Shown here: positions 24,033 to 32,803 of the stretch, one piece after another | How the letters are laid out: every line of letters starts with the position of its first letter | Position numbering within the stretch: position 1 is the first letter of the stretch | Assembly (NCBI RefSeq): GCF_007995155.1 | Contig: NZ_CP042593.1 | Location: 1,220,001-1,284,000 of the forward strand | DNA: 64,000 bases | Direction: 5' to 3' | Source of the DNA: Cytobacillus dafuensis | GTDB taxonomy: Bacteria > Bacillota > Bacilli > Bacillales > Cytobacillaceae | Position numbers and translations under genes: made by a program | Notes under the pieces: generated by a model | The model's input: only the letters and a program-made list of their open reading frames with translations | Told to the model about the DNA's origin: nothing | The model's database searches: none

Positions 24033-27000
24033 ATGATTAAAAAATTATTTAGTATTAAGACTTTTTTAGTAGTAATGATACTTATGTATCAATTTAATTT
24101 TCTATTTGGAGAATTAAAGGTATCCGCAAACACTAATATTTTACCTCCTAGTAACCTAACTTTCCAATCGATAACACCAGATGATGGAAAACTGACATGG
24201 AGTGCAGTATACGGAGCAACTGGATATAATGTTTATGAAATTAAAGATGGACAACTTATTCTGTTAGGAAAAACTAACACAATAAGTTACAGCTTAAACG
24301 ATCTTCCAGAAGGATCATACAGATATGTTGTTTCAACTTTAACTAGTGAAGGAGAATCTGGTCCTTCTGCTCCGGTAAATGCAGAAATTGTTTACCCTAA
24401 TATGCTGGCGCCGGCCACATTAAGCTCAGTTATCCGAAATGGTAACGATATCGTTCTTAGTTGGGGCTCATCTCAATATGCTCAAAAGTATAATATTTAT
24501 CAAATTTCAGAATCAGGGGAAAGAACACTTTTAACATCAACTACAGCAACAACTTATACTATCGCAAAAGCAGAAGAAGGTCTACATACTTACTCCGTCT
24601 CTGCTTATAATGCTCTTTACGGAGAATCTCCTGATGCTGAACCTATCAAGGTAGAAGTGGGCTATCCAGAGATGAAGCAGCCTTCAAATCTTTCCTTTAC
24701 AATTACAAATGGCACAGATGTGAATATAAAATGGCAAGGTGCAGATTATGCAACTAGCTATAAGATTTATCAAGATATTGATGGAAAGCTTGAATTACAA
24801 AAAACTGTGACTGGGACAAGTGTGACATTCAGTAATCAACCGGCAGGAGACTATACGTATAAGGTTTATTCTTATAGTGATCGTTTTGGAGAGTCTACAG
24901 AAGGCAGCCAAATTTCCTTAACGGTAGGTTCAATTGTTATGACAGCACCAAACAACGTAACTTATAAAATTCAAAATACAAATGATGTAGTGTTGACTTG
25001 GGGGACTGTTCCATATGCGGATAGTTATAAAGTTTATGAATTAAATAATGGAGAAAAAACTTTAAAAAGTACAGTGAAAGGAACAACAATTACATATTCA
25101 ACTCTTAAAGGCGGTGAACATGAATATATCGTTCATTCCTATAGTGATCGCTTTGGAGAGTCTGAAGCAGGAACTAAAGTTTCCTTCAGTATTGATACTG
25201 TCGAGGTTTATCCTCCTAAAGAGCTTTCTTATAAAATTCAAAATGGTAATGATATTGTCTTAAGTTGGAGTAGTGCAGAGAATGCTACTAATTATAAAGT
25301 CTATCAAATCATTGATGGACAAAAAATCTTGAAAAATACTGTGACAGGAACATCTATAACTTTTACGAATATGTCATCAGGAAGTTATCAATTTGAAGTT
25401 CGTACGAATAGTACTCGTTTTGGAGAATCAGAAGATGGAGCTCAAGTTTCTTTTACTCTTGATCAAATCAATATGAGTGCACCGAAAAATGTGAAATACG
25501 AGATTAAGAATGGAAATGATATTACCCTTAGCTGGGATGCTGCGGAGAATGCAACACACTATAGAATCTATCAAGTAATTGATGGCAAAAAAGTGTTAAA
25601 AACAACAGTATCTAATCTTACTGTTCCATTTAGTAATTTGCCAGAAGGGGATATTGCTTACGAAATTTATTCTTATAATAGTCGTTTTGGAGAATCAAAT
25701 GAGGGAACAAGTATTAAGATTTCGGTCGTTTATCCGAAAATGCTTCCTCCAGAAAATGTTAATCAAACTACTATAAATGCAACGTCTTTCACTTTAAAAT
25801 GGGATTCTGCTGAATATGCAACAAATTACAAGGTATACCAGATTGTAGATGGACAAAAAATCTTGAAAAATAATGTAACCGGTACAAGTATTTCTTATAG
25901 CAATATGCAGACAGGTTCTTATAAATATGAAGTTTACTCCTATTCTACTCGTTTTGGAGAGTCAGAGGAAGGTACTTCTATAGACATCGTTGTAAATGGT
26001 CAGGATTTACCAGCACCTGAAAATGTATCTTATAGTATTTCCAATGGGAATGATCTTACATTGAAATGGAATGCTGTTCAATATGCAACAAGCTATAACA
26101 TTTATCAAATAGTTAACGGAGAAGCAACATTAAAGCGTACAGTTACTAGTACGAATACAACCTTGGTAAATTTCCCAGCAGGAGAGTTCAACTTTGTAAT
26201 TAAAGCTAATTCATTAATCTTTGGTGAGTCTTCTATTGGAGCGGAATTGAAGGGGAATATGGAATTCCCTATTATGGAGAGGCCGAAAAATTTAACTTAT
26301 AGCGTTACAAATGGAAATGATATAACTTTAAAATGGAGCACAGTGCCTTATGCTACATCTTATAAGATCTATCAAATTATTGATGGAGAAAAGGTTTTTA
26401 AAAGAACTGTGACTAGTATATCAGCTGCATTTGCGAATATGCCAGAAGGTGATTATGAGTATGTCGTACATTCCTACAGTGATCGCTTTGGTGAATCTCT
26501 AGAAGGAAGTGCGCTGGAATTTAAACTGGCTTCAAAGATTATGGAGGCACCAAGTAATTTTACAAAAACGATCGCAAATGGAAATGATATCGTTTTAAGG
26601 TGGAATGCATCTACTTATGCACAAGAGTACAGAGTGTATGAGGTTGTCGAAGGAGAGAAAGTATTAAAAAGAAAAGTACCAGGAACGACAACTACATTTA
26701 CAAATATGCCAGAAGGTGATTATGAGTATGTCGTGTATTCTTACAGTGACCGCTTTGGTGAATCTCCAGAGGGAAGTAGTACACAGGAATTTAATCTAAC
26801 TTGGCCAATCATGCAGGCTCCAGATAATTTTACAAAAACGATTACAAATGGAAATGATATTGTCTTAAGATGGAATGCATCTACTTATGCACAGGAGTAC
26901 AGAGTGTATGAGGTTGTCGAAGGAGAGAAAGTATTAAAAAGAAAAGTACCAGGAACGACAACTACATTTACAAATATGCCAGAAGGTGATTATGAATATG

Positions 27001-28646
27001 TCGTATATTCCTACAGTGATCGCTTTGGTGAATCTCCGGTGGGAAGTACGCAGGAATTTAATTTAACTTGGCCAATTGTAGGGGCTCCAACTTTAACTGG
27101 AAGCGTCTTTAATGCTAATAATATTACCCTTTCTTGGAAAACCGTACCATGGGCAAATGAATACAGAGTTTATAAAGTGAATGGGGAAAATAAAGAATTA
27201 ATTTATAAGGGCACTGCGTTAAACTATAAAGTTTATAATTTGACAGAGGATGTTCATTCATTTGAAGTAACGGCATATAGTAACCGTTTTGGTGAGTCGG
27301 TTCCATCCGAAAGTTTTGATCAAAAGATCGTATATCCTATTATGGAATCGCCAAATGCTTCTCTGAAGTTATTAAATGGAACAAGTGCACGAATTTCATG
27401 GGATTTTGTTACGTATGCAAATAATTATAATATCTATGAAATTATTGAAGGAAAACCAGTTCTTTTAGTCAAAGGCGTGAATAATTTATCATATGATATC
27501 CACAATCTTTCATATGCAGATCATGAATATTATGTGACATCGTACAGTAACTCATTTGGAGAGTCTAAACCATCACAGATTGTTATTGCTAAATTAATAG
27601 TTGATACTGAGGCACCAGAAACAAAAATCAATGCTCCAACAGAATGGGTTAATCAAAATCAGTTCATTACGCTAGAAGCAATAGATAATGAAGTAGGAGT
27701 AGAAAAAACGTATTACTCAATTAATGGATCTGAGTATGTAGAAGGCAATTCTTTCACAGTAGAGAAAGAAGGAGTTAACAAGATTTCTTATTACTCAGTT
27801 GATAAAGTAGGTAATAAAGAAGAAGTGAAAACGGCAGAGGTGAAAATTGATAAAATTGCACCTAACACTTCATCTAATGCCCCAGAAACATGGGTAAAAG
27901 AAGATGTAACAGTAACTCTAAAGGCAGAAGATGAGTTAAGCGGAGTAGCAAAAACGTATTATTCTATTAATGGTTCAGAGTATGTAGAAGGAAGTTCCTT
28001 TATAGTAAAGAAAGAAGGAATCACAAAAATTTCTTATTATTCAGTTGATGCAGCAGGCAATAAAGAAGAAGTAAAAACATTAGAAGTAAAAATTGATAAA
28101 ACTGCTCCAACTGTTTCTCTTGCACTAGAAGAAGAATATAAGCTTGGTGCGACTTTTACATTGGACTATTATGCTGAAGACCATCTGTCAGGAATAATGA
28201 CAGAAGAAGTTACATTAAATGGTAAAGAATATAAAAAAGGTGATCAAATTACATTAGATCAACCAGGTGAGTATAATCTTCGTATTAAAGTGACAGATGC
28301 TGTTGGACTGTCAACTGTGGTAGAAAAGACATTTGCTATCTACATCCCAATTACTCTTGAAGTATTGCCAAAAGTAATGAACGGAAATAAAGGAATCTTT
28401 ACTGTGAAAGCAACTTTACCAAAAGAGTATCAATCTTTCTCATTTGATATTTCTTCTGTAAGGTTAAATGGAGTATCGCCTGTATTAGATAATAATGGTC
28501 TACAAAAGCAGGCTGAAAAAGGGCATTTCAAATTTAACCGTGAAGAATTTGTTTGGAAGCCAAGTGAAGTAAATCTTGAACTCCGTGGATATTTAGATAA
28601 TAAATTTTTAGTAGTTGGTAAGACTACGGTGGAAGTTAAAAAATAA
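24033..28646 (+). CDS. Giant secreted surface protein of FN3-like repeats under c-di-GMP control
   Basis: The product is 1537 residues. A signal peptide (FLVVMILMYQFNFLFGELKV, then SAN) leads into about thirteen repeats of roughly 92 residues. Each has the pattern NGNDIxLxW..YATxYKIYQ, a variable middle and YSxRFGES, a fibronectin type III-like beta sandwich. At about 1190-1370 there are two copies of an Ig-like unit (TYYSINGSEYVEG, ISYYSVD.AGNKEE) and a related third one. A 95-residue C-terminal beta domain ends in VVGKTTVEVKK. There is no LPXTG or obvious anchor. The c-di-GMP riboswitch upstream argues for a role in adhesion, matrix or motility control, as for other c-di-GMP-regulated surface proteins. 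Adhesion itself is inference. The start follows AAAGGTAGG. Confidence 0.85.
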   Translation: MIKKLFSIKTFLVVMILMYQFNFLFGELKVSANTNILPPSNLTFQSITPDDGKLTWSAVYGATGYNVYEIKDGQLILLGKTNTISYSLNDLPEGSYRYVVSTLTSEGESGPSAPVNAEIVYPNMLAPATLSSVIRNGNDIVLSWGSSQYAQKYNIYQISESGERTLLTSTTATTYTIAKAEEGLHTYSVSAYNALYGESPDAEPIKVEVGYPEMKQPSNLSFTITNGTDVNIKWQGADYATSYKIYQDIDGKLELQKTVTGTSVTFSNQPAGDYTYKVYSYSDRFGESTEGSQISLTVGSIVMTAPNNVTYKIQNTNDVVLTWGTVPYADSYKVYELNNGEKTLKSTVKGTTITYSTLKGGEHEYIVHSYSDRFGESEAGTKVSFSIDTVEVYPPKELSYKIQNGNDIVLSWSSAENATNYKVYQIIDGQKILKNTVTGTSITFTNMSSGSYQFEVRTNSTRFGESEDGAQVSFTLDQINMSAPKNVKYEIKNGNDITLSWDAAENATHYRIYQVIDGKKVLKTTVSNLTVPFSNLPEGDIAYEIYSYNSRFGESNEGTSIKISVVYPKMLPPENVNQTTINATSFTLKWDSAEYATNYKVYQIVDGQKILKNNVTGTSISYSNMQTGSYKYEVYSYSTRFGESEEGTSIDIVVNGQDLPAPENVSYSISNGNDLTLKWNAVQYATSYNIYQIVNGEATLKRTVTSTNTTLVNFPAGEFNFVIKANSLIFGESSIGAELKGNMEFPIMERPKNLTYSVTNGNDITLKWSTVPYATSYKIYQIIDGEKVFKRTVTSISAAFANMPEGDYEYVVHSYSDRFGESLEGSALEFKLASKIMEAPSNFTKTIANGNDIVLRWNASTYAQEYRVYEVVEGEKVLKRKVPGTTTTFTNMPEGDYEYVVYSYSDRFGESPEGSSTQEFNLTWPIMQAPDNFTKTITNGNDIVLRWNASTYAQEYRVYEVVEGEKVLKRKVPGTTTTFTNMPEGDYEYVVYSYSDRFGESPVGSTQEFNLTWPIVGAPTLTGSVFNANNITLSWKTVPWANEYRVYKVNGENKELIYKGTALNYKVYNLTEDVHSFEVTAYSNRFGESVPSESFDQKIVYPIMESPNASLKLLNGTSARISWDFVTYANNYNIYEIIEGKPVLLVKGVNNLSYDIHNLSYADHEYYVTSYSNSFGESKPSQIVIAKLIVDTEAPETKINAPTEWVNQNQFITLEAIDNEVGVEKTYYSINGSEYVEGNSFTVEKEGVNKISYYSVDKVGNKEEVKTAEVKIDKIAPNTSSNAPETWVKEDVTVTLKAEDELSGVAKTYYSINGSEYVEGSSFIVKKEGITKISYYSVDAAGNKEEVKTLEVKIDKTAPTVSLALEEEYKLGATFTLDYYAEDHLSGIMTEEVTLNGKEYKKGDQITLDQPGEYNLRIKVTDAVGLSTVVEKTFAIYIPITLEVLPKVMNGNKGIFTVKATLPKEYQSFSFDISSVRLNGVSPVLDNNGLQKQAEKGHFKFNREEFVWKPSEVNLELRGYLDNKFLVVGKTTVEVKK
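26547..27070 (+). repeat. Near-identical adjacent FN3 modules (recent duplication)
   Basis: The segments 26547-26800 and 26826-27070 differ by only a few bases over about 250 bp. Both contain 'tggaatgcatctacttatgc' and 'accaggaacgacaactacat'. All other modules of the gene are much more diverged. This points to a recent unequal crossover. Confidence 0.85.
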
Positions 28647-28655
28647 TCTAAATGG

Positions 28656-28687
28656 AAAAGAACTTCTCAAATTGAGATGTTCTTTTT
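28656..28687 (+). terminator. Terminator of the FN3 repeat gene
   Basis: AAAAGAACTTCTCAA and TTGAGATGTTCTTTTT form a long stem with a U-rich tail. Confidence 0.8.
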
Positions 28688-28881
28688 CTTATTTTAAGTA
28701 TTATACAAATTTATGTCTTTAGATTTGAAATCTAGCAATGCCAAAAAAAGAAATCAATCTTTTCCACAATCGTAATCCAATATATTTATATCGTTGAATT
28801 ATTCAGCAAAAACCGCCTATTATTTCCCTGGAAATACAAACTTCGACTAGATTTCTGATTTTTCTACTTTAATCTCGTACT

Positions 28882-28913
28882 AAAAAGGTGCCTCCTGAAA
28901 AGAAGGCCCCTTC
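28882..28913 (-). terminator. Terminator of the namZ gene (minus strand)
   Basis: On the minus strand GAAGGGGCCTTC is followed by a TTTTC loop, then AGGAGGCACC and TTTTT. It lies a few bases past the namZ stop. One base pair mismatches. Confidence 0.6.
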
Positions 28914-28920
28914 ACACCTA

Positions 28921-30171
28921 TTAATATAATAAATACTTCTCACGAACCTCGTTAAATTGATCTAAACCAGCCTGCCATGATGCTTTCATTTCTTCAACAC
29001 TTTTGCCAGCTTCAATATCAGCACGGATGGAGCCATTGCCGACAAGGTTATCAAAGAAGGAGATTCCTGCTGCACTCGGTGCTCTAAATTGGAATTCGTT
29101 TGGATACATATCATGGATTGTTTTTACGATATACAAACCTGTTTCAAACGGCTTATAGGAGTTTCGGTTCGTAACATGAATTTGAATTCCATGGCTTAAC
29201 ACATTCGCATGCTTTGAGAAGGTCGGTATAAACGAAGCCGCTCGGAAGGTGACACCAGGTAATTTGTACGAGTTTAACTTTGCAGCTAAGTTGTCGCTAT
29301 TGATGAACGGTGCTCCAATCAATTCAAATGGTTTTGTTGTTCCTCGTCCCTCGGAAACATTGGTTCCTTCAATGAGGGCAGCCCCTGGGTAGACAACCGC
29401 AGTTTCTAATGTTGGCATGTTTGGTGACGGAAGGACCCATTCTAATGGCGTTTCATCGTAATACATGTTCCGCTTCCAGCCTTCCATTTCCACAACTGTT
29501 AAATCGGCACCAATTTCAAATTCGCTATTGAAAAGCTTGGCTAGTTCCCCAACTGTCATCCCGTGGCGGACAGGAATCGGATATTCTCCGATGAACGAAG
29601 AGTACTTATCCTCGAGCACAGGTCCTTCGACTTTTGTCCCACTGATTGGATTCGGACGGTCTAGAACAATAATTGGAATATTGTTCTCTTTTGCTGCTTC
29701 CATCGCTAGTGCCATGGTGTAAATATAGGTGTAAAATCGTGCCCCCACATCTTGGATATCAAATAACAATACATCGACATTGCTTAGCATTTCAGGTGTA
29801 GGCTTTTTTGTCTTTCCATATAGGCTGTAAACAGGAAGTCCTGTTTTTTCGTCCGTATATTGTTCAACATATTGACCCGCTTGTGCACTTCCACGAACAC
29901 CGTGCTCAGGCCCGTAAAGAGCAGTCAGGTTCACTTTGGGGTTGTTGAAGAGTAAGTCTACGATACTCGCAACGTTCTGATCAACTCCGGTTGGATTGGT
30001 GATCAAACCTACGCGTTTATCTTTAATCAAATCAATTTGATCCTGTAACAAAACCTCTATGCCCAAACGGAACTTTTTATTGTTTTTCTCTTTATCGTTC
30101 TTGGCCATCGTCGCAGAAACGGTAGACAGTAGTAGAACAAGAACCAATAAACCAGTTAACAACTTTTTCAA
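28921..30171 (-). CDS. namZ: Exo-beta-N-acetylmuramidase NamZ (DUF1343, GH171)
   Basis: The product is 416 residues with a signal peptide (LLTGLLVLVLLLSTVSATMA). The chain shows the DUF1343/NamZ signature. It includes FRLGIEVLLQDQIDLIKDKR, RVGLITNPTGVD, YGPEHGVRG, FDIQDVGARFYTYIYTM, and LDRPNPI, with EGTNVSEGRGTTKPFELIGA later. In B. subtilis NamZ (YbbC) removes terminal MurNAc from peptidoglycan fragments outside the cell. Here it is the last gene of the minus-strand amiE-nagZ-namZ series, separated from nagZ by 340 bp holding a bcr1-like element. The length is normal. The start has an AGGAGGGGTACTTTT-type site. Confidence 0.92.
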   Translation of the reverse strand: MKKLLTGLLVLVLLLSTVSATMAKNDKEKNNKKFRLGIEVLLQDQIDLIKDKRVGLITNPTGVDQNVASIVDLLFNNPKVNLTALYGPEHGVRGSAQAGQYVEQYTDEKTGLPVYSLYGKTKKPTPEMLSNVDVLLFDIQDVGARFYTYIYTMALAMEAAKENNIPIIVLDRPNPISGTKVEGPVLEDKYSSFIGEYPIPVRHGMTVGELAKLFNSEFEIGADLTVVEMEGWKRNMYYDETPLEWVLPSPNMPTLETAVVYPGAALIEGTNVSEGRGTTKPFELIGAPFINSDNLAAKLNSYKLPGVTFRAASFIPTFSKHANVLSHGIQIHVTNRNSYKPFETGLYIVKTIHDMYPNEFQFRAPSAAGISFFDNLVGNGSIRADIEAGKSVEEMKASWQAGLDQFNEVREKYLLY

Positions 30172-30188
30172 AAGTACCCCTCCTCACC

Positions 30189-30456
30189 TTTATCGCAGAT
30201 TAACGGGCTGTAAGACCCCCACTTCAAGAAGTTGAGTTAAGAATAAATTTCTAAGTGGGGGATCAACAGCCCGTATGATGAACACAGACTAAAAGCGCCA
30301 CATCGTGTGGCAACGTCTGCGTGCCCCACTTCGTGTGGGCCGCAACTAACCATCAGTGGGGGATAAGCAGACTAAGAACGCGACGTCCTGTCGCAACGTC
30401 TGCACTAGCACATCCTGTGCGTCGAAAAACCCCCACTGATGGAAGTTTCACTTTAT
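30189..30456 (+). repeat. bcr1-like element, copy 2 (family D), long version, flanked by TTTAT
   Basis: This 268 bp element has the same ends as copies 1 and 3 and TTTAT on both flanks. It carries extra hairpins inside (CCACATCGTGTGG, CCCCACTTCGTGTGGG, GCGACGTCCTGTCGC). It sits between nagZ and namZ, so transcripts of the recycling operon cross it. Confidence 0.75.
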
Positions 30457-30511
30457 CTATCCAGCTTAGGGAAAATAGCAGAACTCTCAGAGTTAAAACT
30501 AAATTCCCTAC

Positions 30512-32584
30512 TTAGTATCCTAAACCGTGGTCAAAACCGTATAAAACACTACCATCATGGTTGTAAATCGTGACTGGAAGTTTTCCAGTTGGATTGTTTT
30601 TACCAAAAATGGTGTTTGCTGCTGCTTCAAAGCTAGCTGGTCTGAATCCATATTGAACGAGATAGGCATCCACATCTGTATAGGACATAATGTCATACGG
30701 ATTTCTAGCCCCCACTGCAATTACAGGAATACCTGTACCAATAAGCTGGTTGGTCATTAACATTTGACTGCCGCTTGGCATTCTAGCTGAAACACTAGAT
30801 GTATAGGTGCTCACAATGATGGATTTTGCGCCCCGTACTTGTGCCATCTGTGAGTCAGTAAGTGTAGTCGATGTATTAATATAGGTAACGTTCTCATGGT
30901 GCTTTTTGACCTCATCTGCGAGGAGATTAGCGGACAAGCTTGAGCCACCCACCACCACAATCTTATCCTCTTTTGCTACATTAAGTGGCAGTACAGTGTT
31001 ATTTTTTACAAGCGTAATGGATTTAGCTGCAGCTTCTTTTTCTATTGCTTTATGATCTGCTGAGCCTACCACCTGTATCGCATTTGCTACCTTCTCATCA
31101 AGGCTCTGCTCTACTTCTGCCATAACGATGCCGCGATTTAATTTCAAGGTTAAAATCCGCTCTACTGACTGCTCAATTCTTTCGATTGAGATATCGCCAG
31201 ATTTCACTGAATCATAGATTCCATTGGCTACTTCTACTATTCCAACAGGCATTAACAGAACGTCCGCTCCGGCTTTAACTGCACGAATCGCTGCATCAAC
31301 AGAACCAAAATGATCTGCAATTGCACCCATATTCATGGCATCAGTTACGATAACACCTTTAAAGCCCATTTCTTCGCGCATTAGACCCGTTAATATCTTG
31401 TGTGAAAGCGTACCTGGTACAGAGACTTCTGTTCCGTCCTTTTTAGAAATTGCTTTTGTATCATCAATTTTCGGGAACGTCACGTGTGCTGACATAATCG
31501 CATCAATACCAGAATCCATTGCCTGCTGGAATGGATATAGTTCTACTTTCTTCAATCGATCAAGATCATGTGGTACCGCTGGAAGTCCTACATGGGAATC
31601 AACCGCAGTATCTCCATGACCTGGAAAATGCTTAGCGGTTGCCGCAGTGCCCGTTTCATGGAGCCCTTTAATATAGGCATTTCCTAGATTAGCCACTAAC
31701 TCAGGATCCTCACCAAATGATCGAACACCTATCACCGGATTATCAGGATTATTGTTTACATCCAACACTGGTCCAAAATTCATGTTAATCCCAAGTGCGT
31801 TTAGCTCTTCACCAATTGTCCTGCCGACTTTTTCAGCTAGCTCTTCAGATCTAGTCGCACCTAACGCCATATTCCCTGGCATATCGGTACCAGTTTGCAG
31901 ACGTGTAACAATTCCGCCTTCCTGGTCAATCGAAATTATTAGGCCGTACTTTTCCGCAGCTTCTTGATAGGCACTAACGAGCTTAGTTGTTTGAGCAGCT
32001 GTCACCGTATTTTCGCGGAATAAAATCACACCACCAAGATGATAATCCTTAACAAGCTGGGCAATTTCCGCATTCATTTCTGTTACATTTTTGCCATTCC
32101 AATTTCTAAAATCAGGCATCAGCATTTGCCCGACCTTTTCTTCCATCGTCATATGCTCGATGGCTTTGCCGATAAGGTCATAGCGAGTGCCTTTTTCTTT
32201 TTCAATAAGGATTTTGTCTTGATTTCCCTTGAATTGAATCGAAATTCTATCGCTATTGCTGCTATCGCTGACAGAGATAAACGTTGTACCATTGTGACCA
32301 GATAAAGTTACTTCTCCATCTTTAGATACAGAGGCAACATTTTTATTAGATGACTTCCATTTTATATTCTTAGACGCCAGCATAAAGTGGCCATCCTCAT
32401 AAACATGCAGAGCGTTTAAATCAAGCTTGTTATCTTTAACTTCCCTTGTGACCTGGGGAACATTGAGGTCAATCACTAAATCCTCAATTTCCGAAGCAGC
32501 GGTTGCCCCAGCAATTGGAATCCCTGTTAACACTAGTACAAATGCCAAAAACGAGGTGAAAAATGTCTTTAAATATTTTCGCAT
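30512..32584 (-). CDS. nagZ: Beta-N-acetylglucosaminidase NagZ, secreted, GH3
   Basis: The product is 690 residues. The signal peptide is TFFTSFLAFVLVLTGIPIAG. An N-terminal Ig-like/BIG2-type domain (about 35-120, WKSSNKNVASVSKDGEVTLS) is followed by the GH3 domain. The catalytic His/Asp dyad lies in KHFPGHGDT (319-327). The nucleophile is Asp415 in VIVTDAMNMG. SIDQEGGIVTRL is the conserved substrate block. A C-terminal GH3 alpha/beta sandwich domain (NNTVLPLN, then VIAVGARNPYDI) follows, as in B. subtilis NagZ. It removes terminal GlcNAc from muropeptides outside the cell, supplying the substrates for AmiE and NamZ. B. subtilis NagZ is about 640 residues; the difference is the N-terminal Ig-like domain. 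Confidence 0.92.
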   Translation of the reverse strand: MRKYLKTFFTSFLAFVLVLTGIPIAGATAASEIEDLVIDLNVPQVTREVKDNKLDLNALHVYEDGHFMLASKNIKWKSSNKNVASVSKDGEVTLSGHNGTTFISVSDSSNSDRISIQFKGNQDKILIEKEKGTRYDLIGKAIEHMTMEEKVGQMLMPDFRNWNGKNVTEMNAEIAQLVKDYHLGGVILFRENTVTAAQTTKLVSAYQEAAEKYGLIISIDQEGGIVTRLQTGTDMPGNMALGATRSEELAEKVGRTIGEELNALGINMNFGPVLDVNNNPDNPVIGVRSFGEDPELVANLGNAYIKGLHETGTAATAKHFPGHGDTAVDSHVGLPAVPHDLDRLKKVELYPFQQAMDSGIDAIMSAHVTFPKIDDTKAISKKDGTEVSVPGTLSHKILTGLMREEMGFKGVIVTDAMNMGAIADHFGSVDAAIRAVKAGADVLLMPVGIVEVANGIYDSVKSGDISIERIEQSVERILTLKLNRGIVMAEVEQSLDEKVANAIQVVGSADHKAIEKEAAAKSITLVKNNTVLPLNVAKEDKIVVVGGSSLSANLLADEVKKHHENVTYINTSTTLTDSQMAQVRGAKSIIVSTYTSSVSARMPSGSQMLMTNQLIGTGIPVIAVGARNPYDIMSYTDVDAYLVQYGFRPASFEAAANTIFGKNNPTGKLPVTIYNHDGSVLYGFDHGLGY

Positions 32585-32669
32585 GTTTCTCCTCCTCTAG
32601 TATTTCACACGTTAAGAAAGTATAAATTGCCAGCGCAGAAGATGATCCGACGTAGTTGCCAATTTTAGG

Positions 32670-32799
32670 AATTAAGTACGACGGACAGGATGTCCTAGTC
32701 GGGCGAATGCCACAGGACGTGGCTTGTATGAGCGCGATAAGTGCAACTACGCCTCTGTCTTCGCCTTTCCAAGGCTCGCCAATCGGCGAGTTTTCTTTA
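32670..32799 (+). repeat. Repeat family C copy 2, between amiE and nagZ
   Basis: The segment from GTCGGGCGAATGCCACAGGA to CTCGCCAATCGGCGAGTTTT matches 2519-2678. 'cgtagttgc' at 32650-32658 and 'gcaactacg' at 32742-32750 can pair over a long distance, so a larger fold is possible. The final hairpin with T residues faces plus, opposite to the operon. Confidence 0.65.
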
Positions 32800-32803
32800 T
32801 GAT

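Noticed and set aside
30321-30515. 64-codon frame downstream of nagZ
   Set aside because: It is translated from the hairpins of the bcr1-like element.
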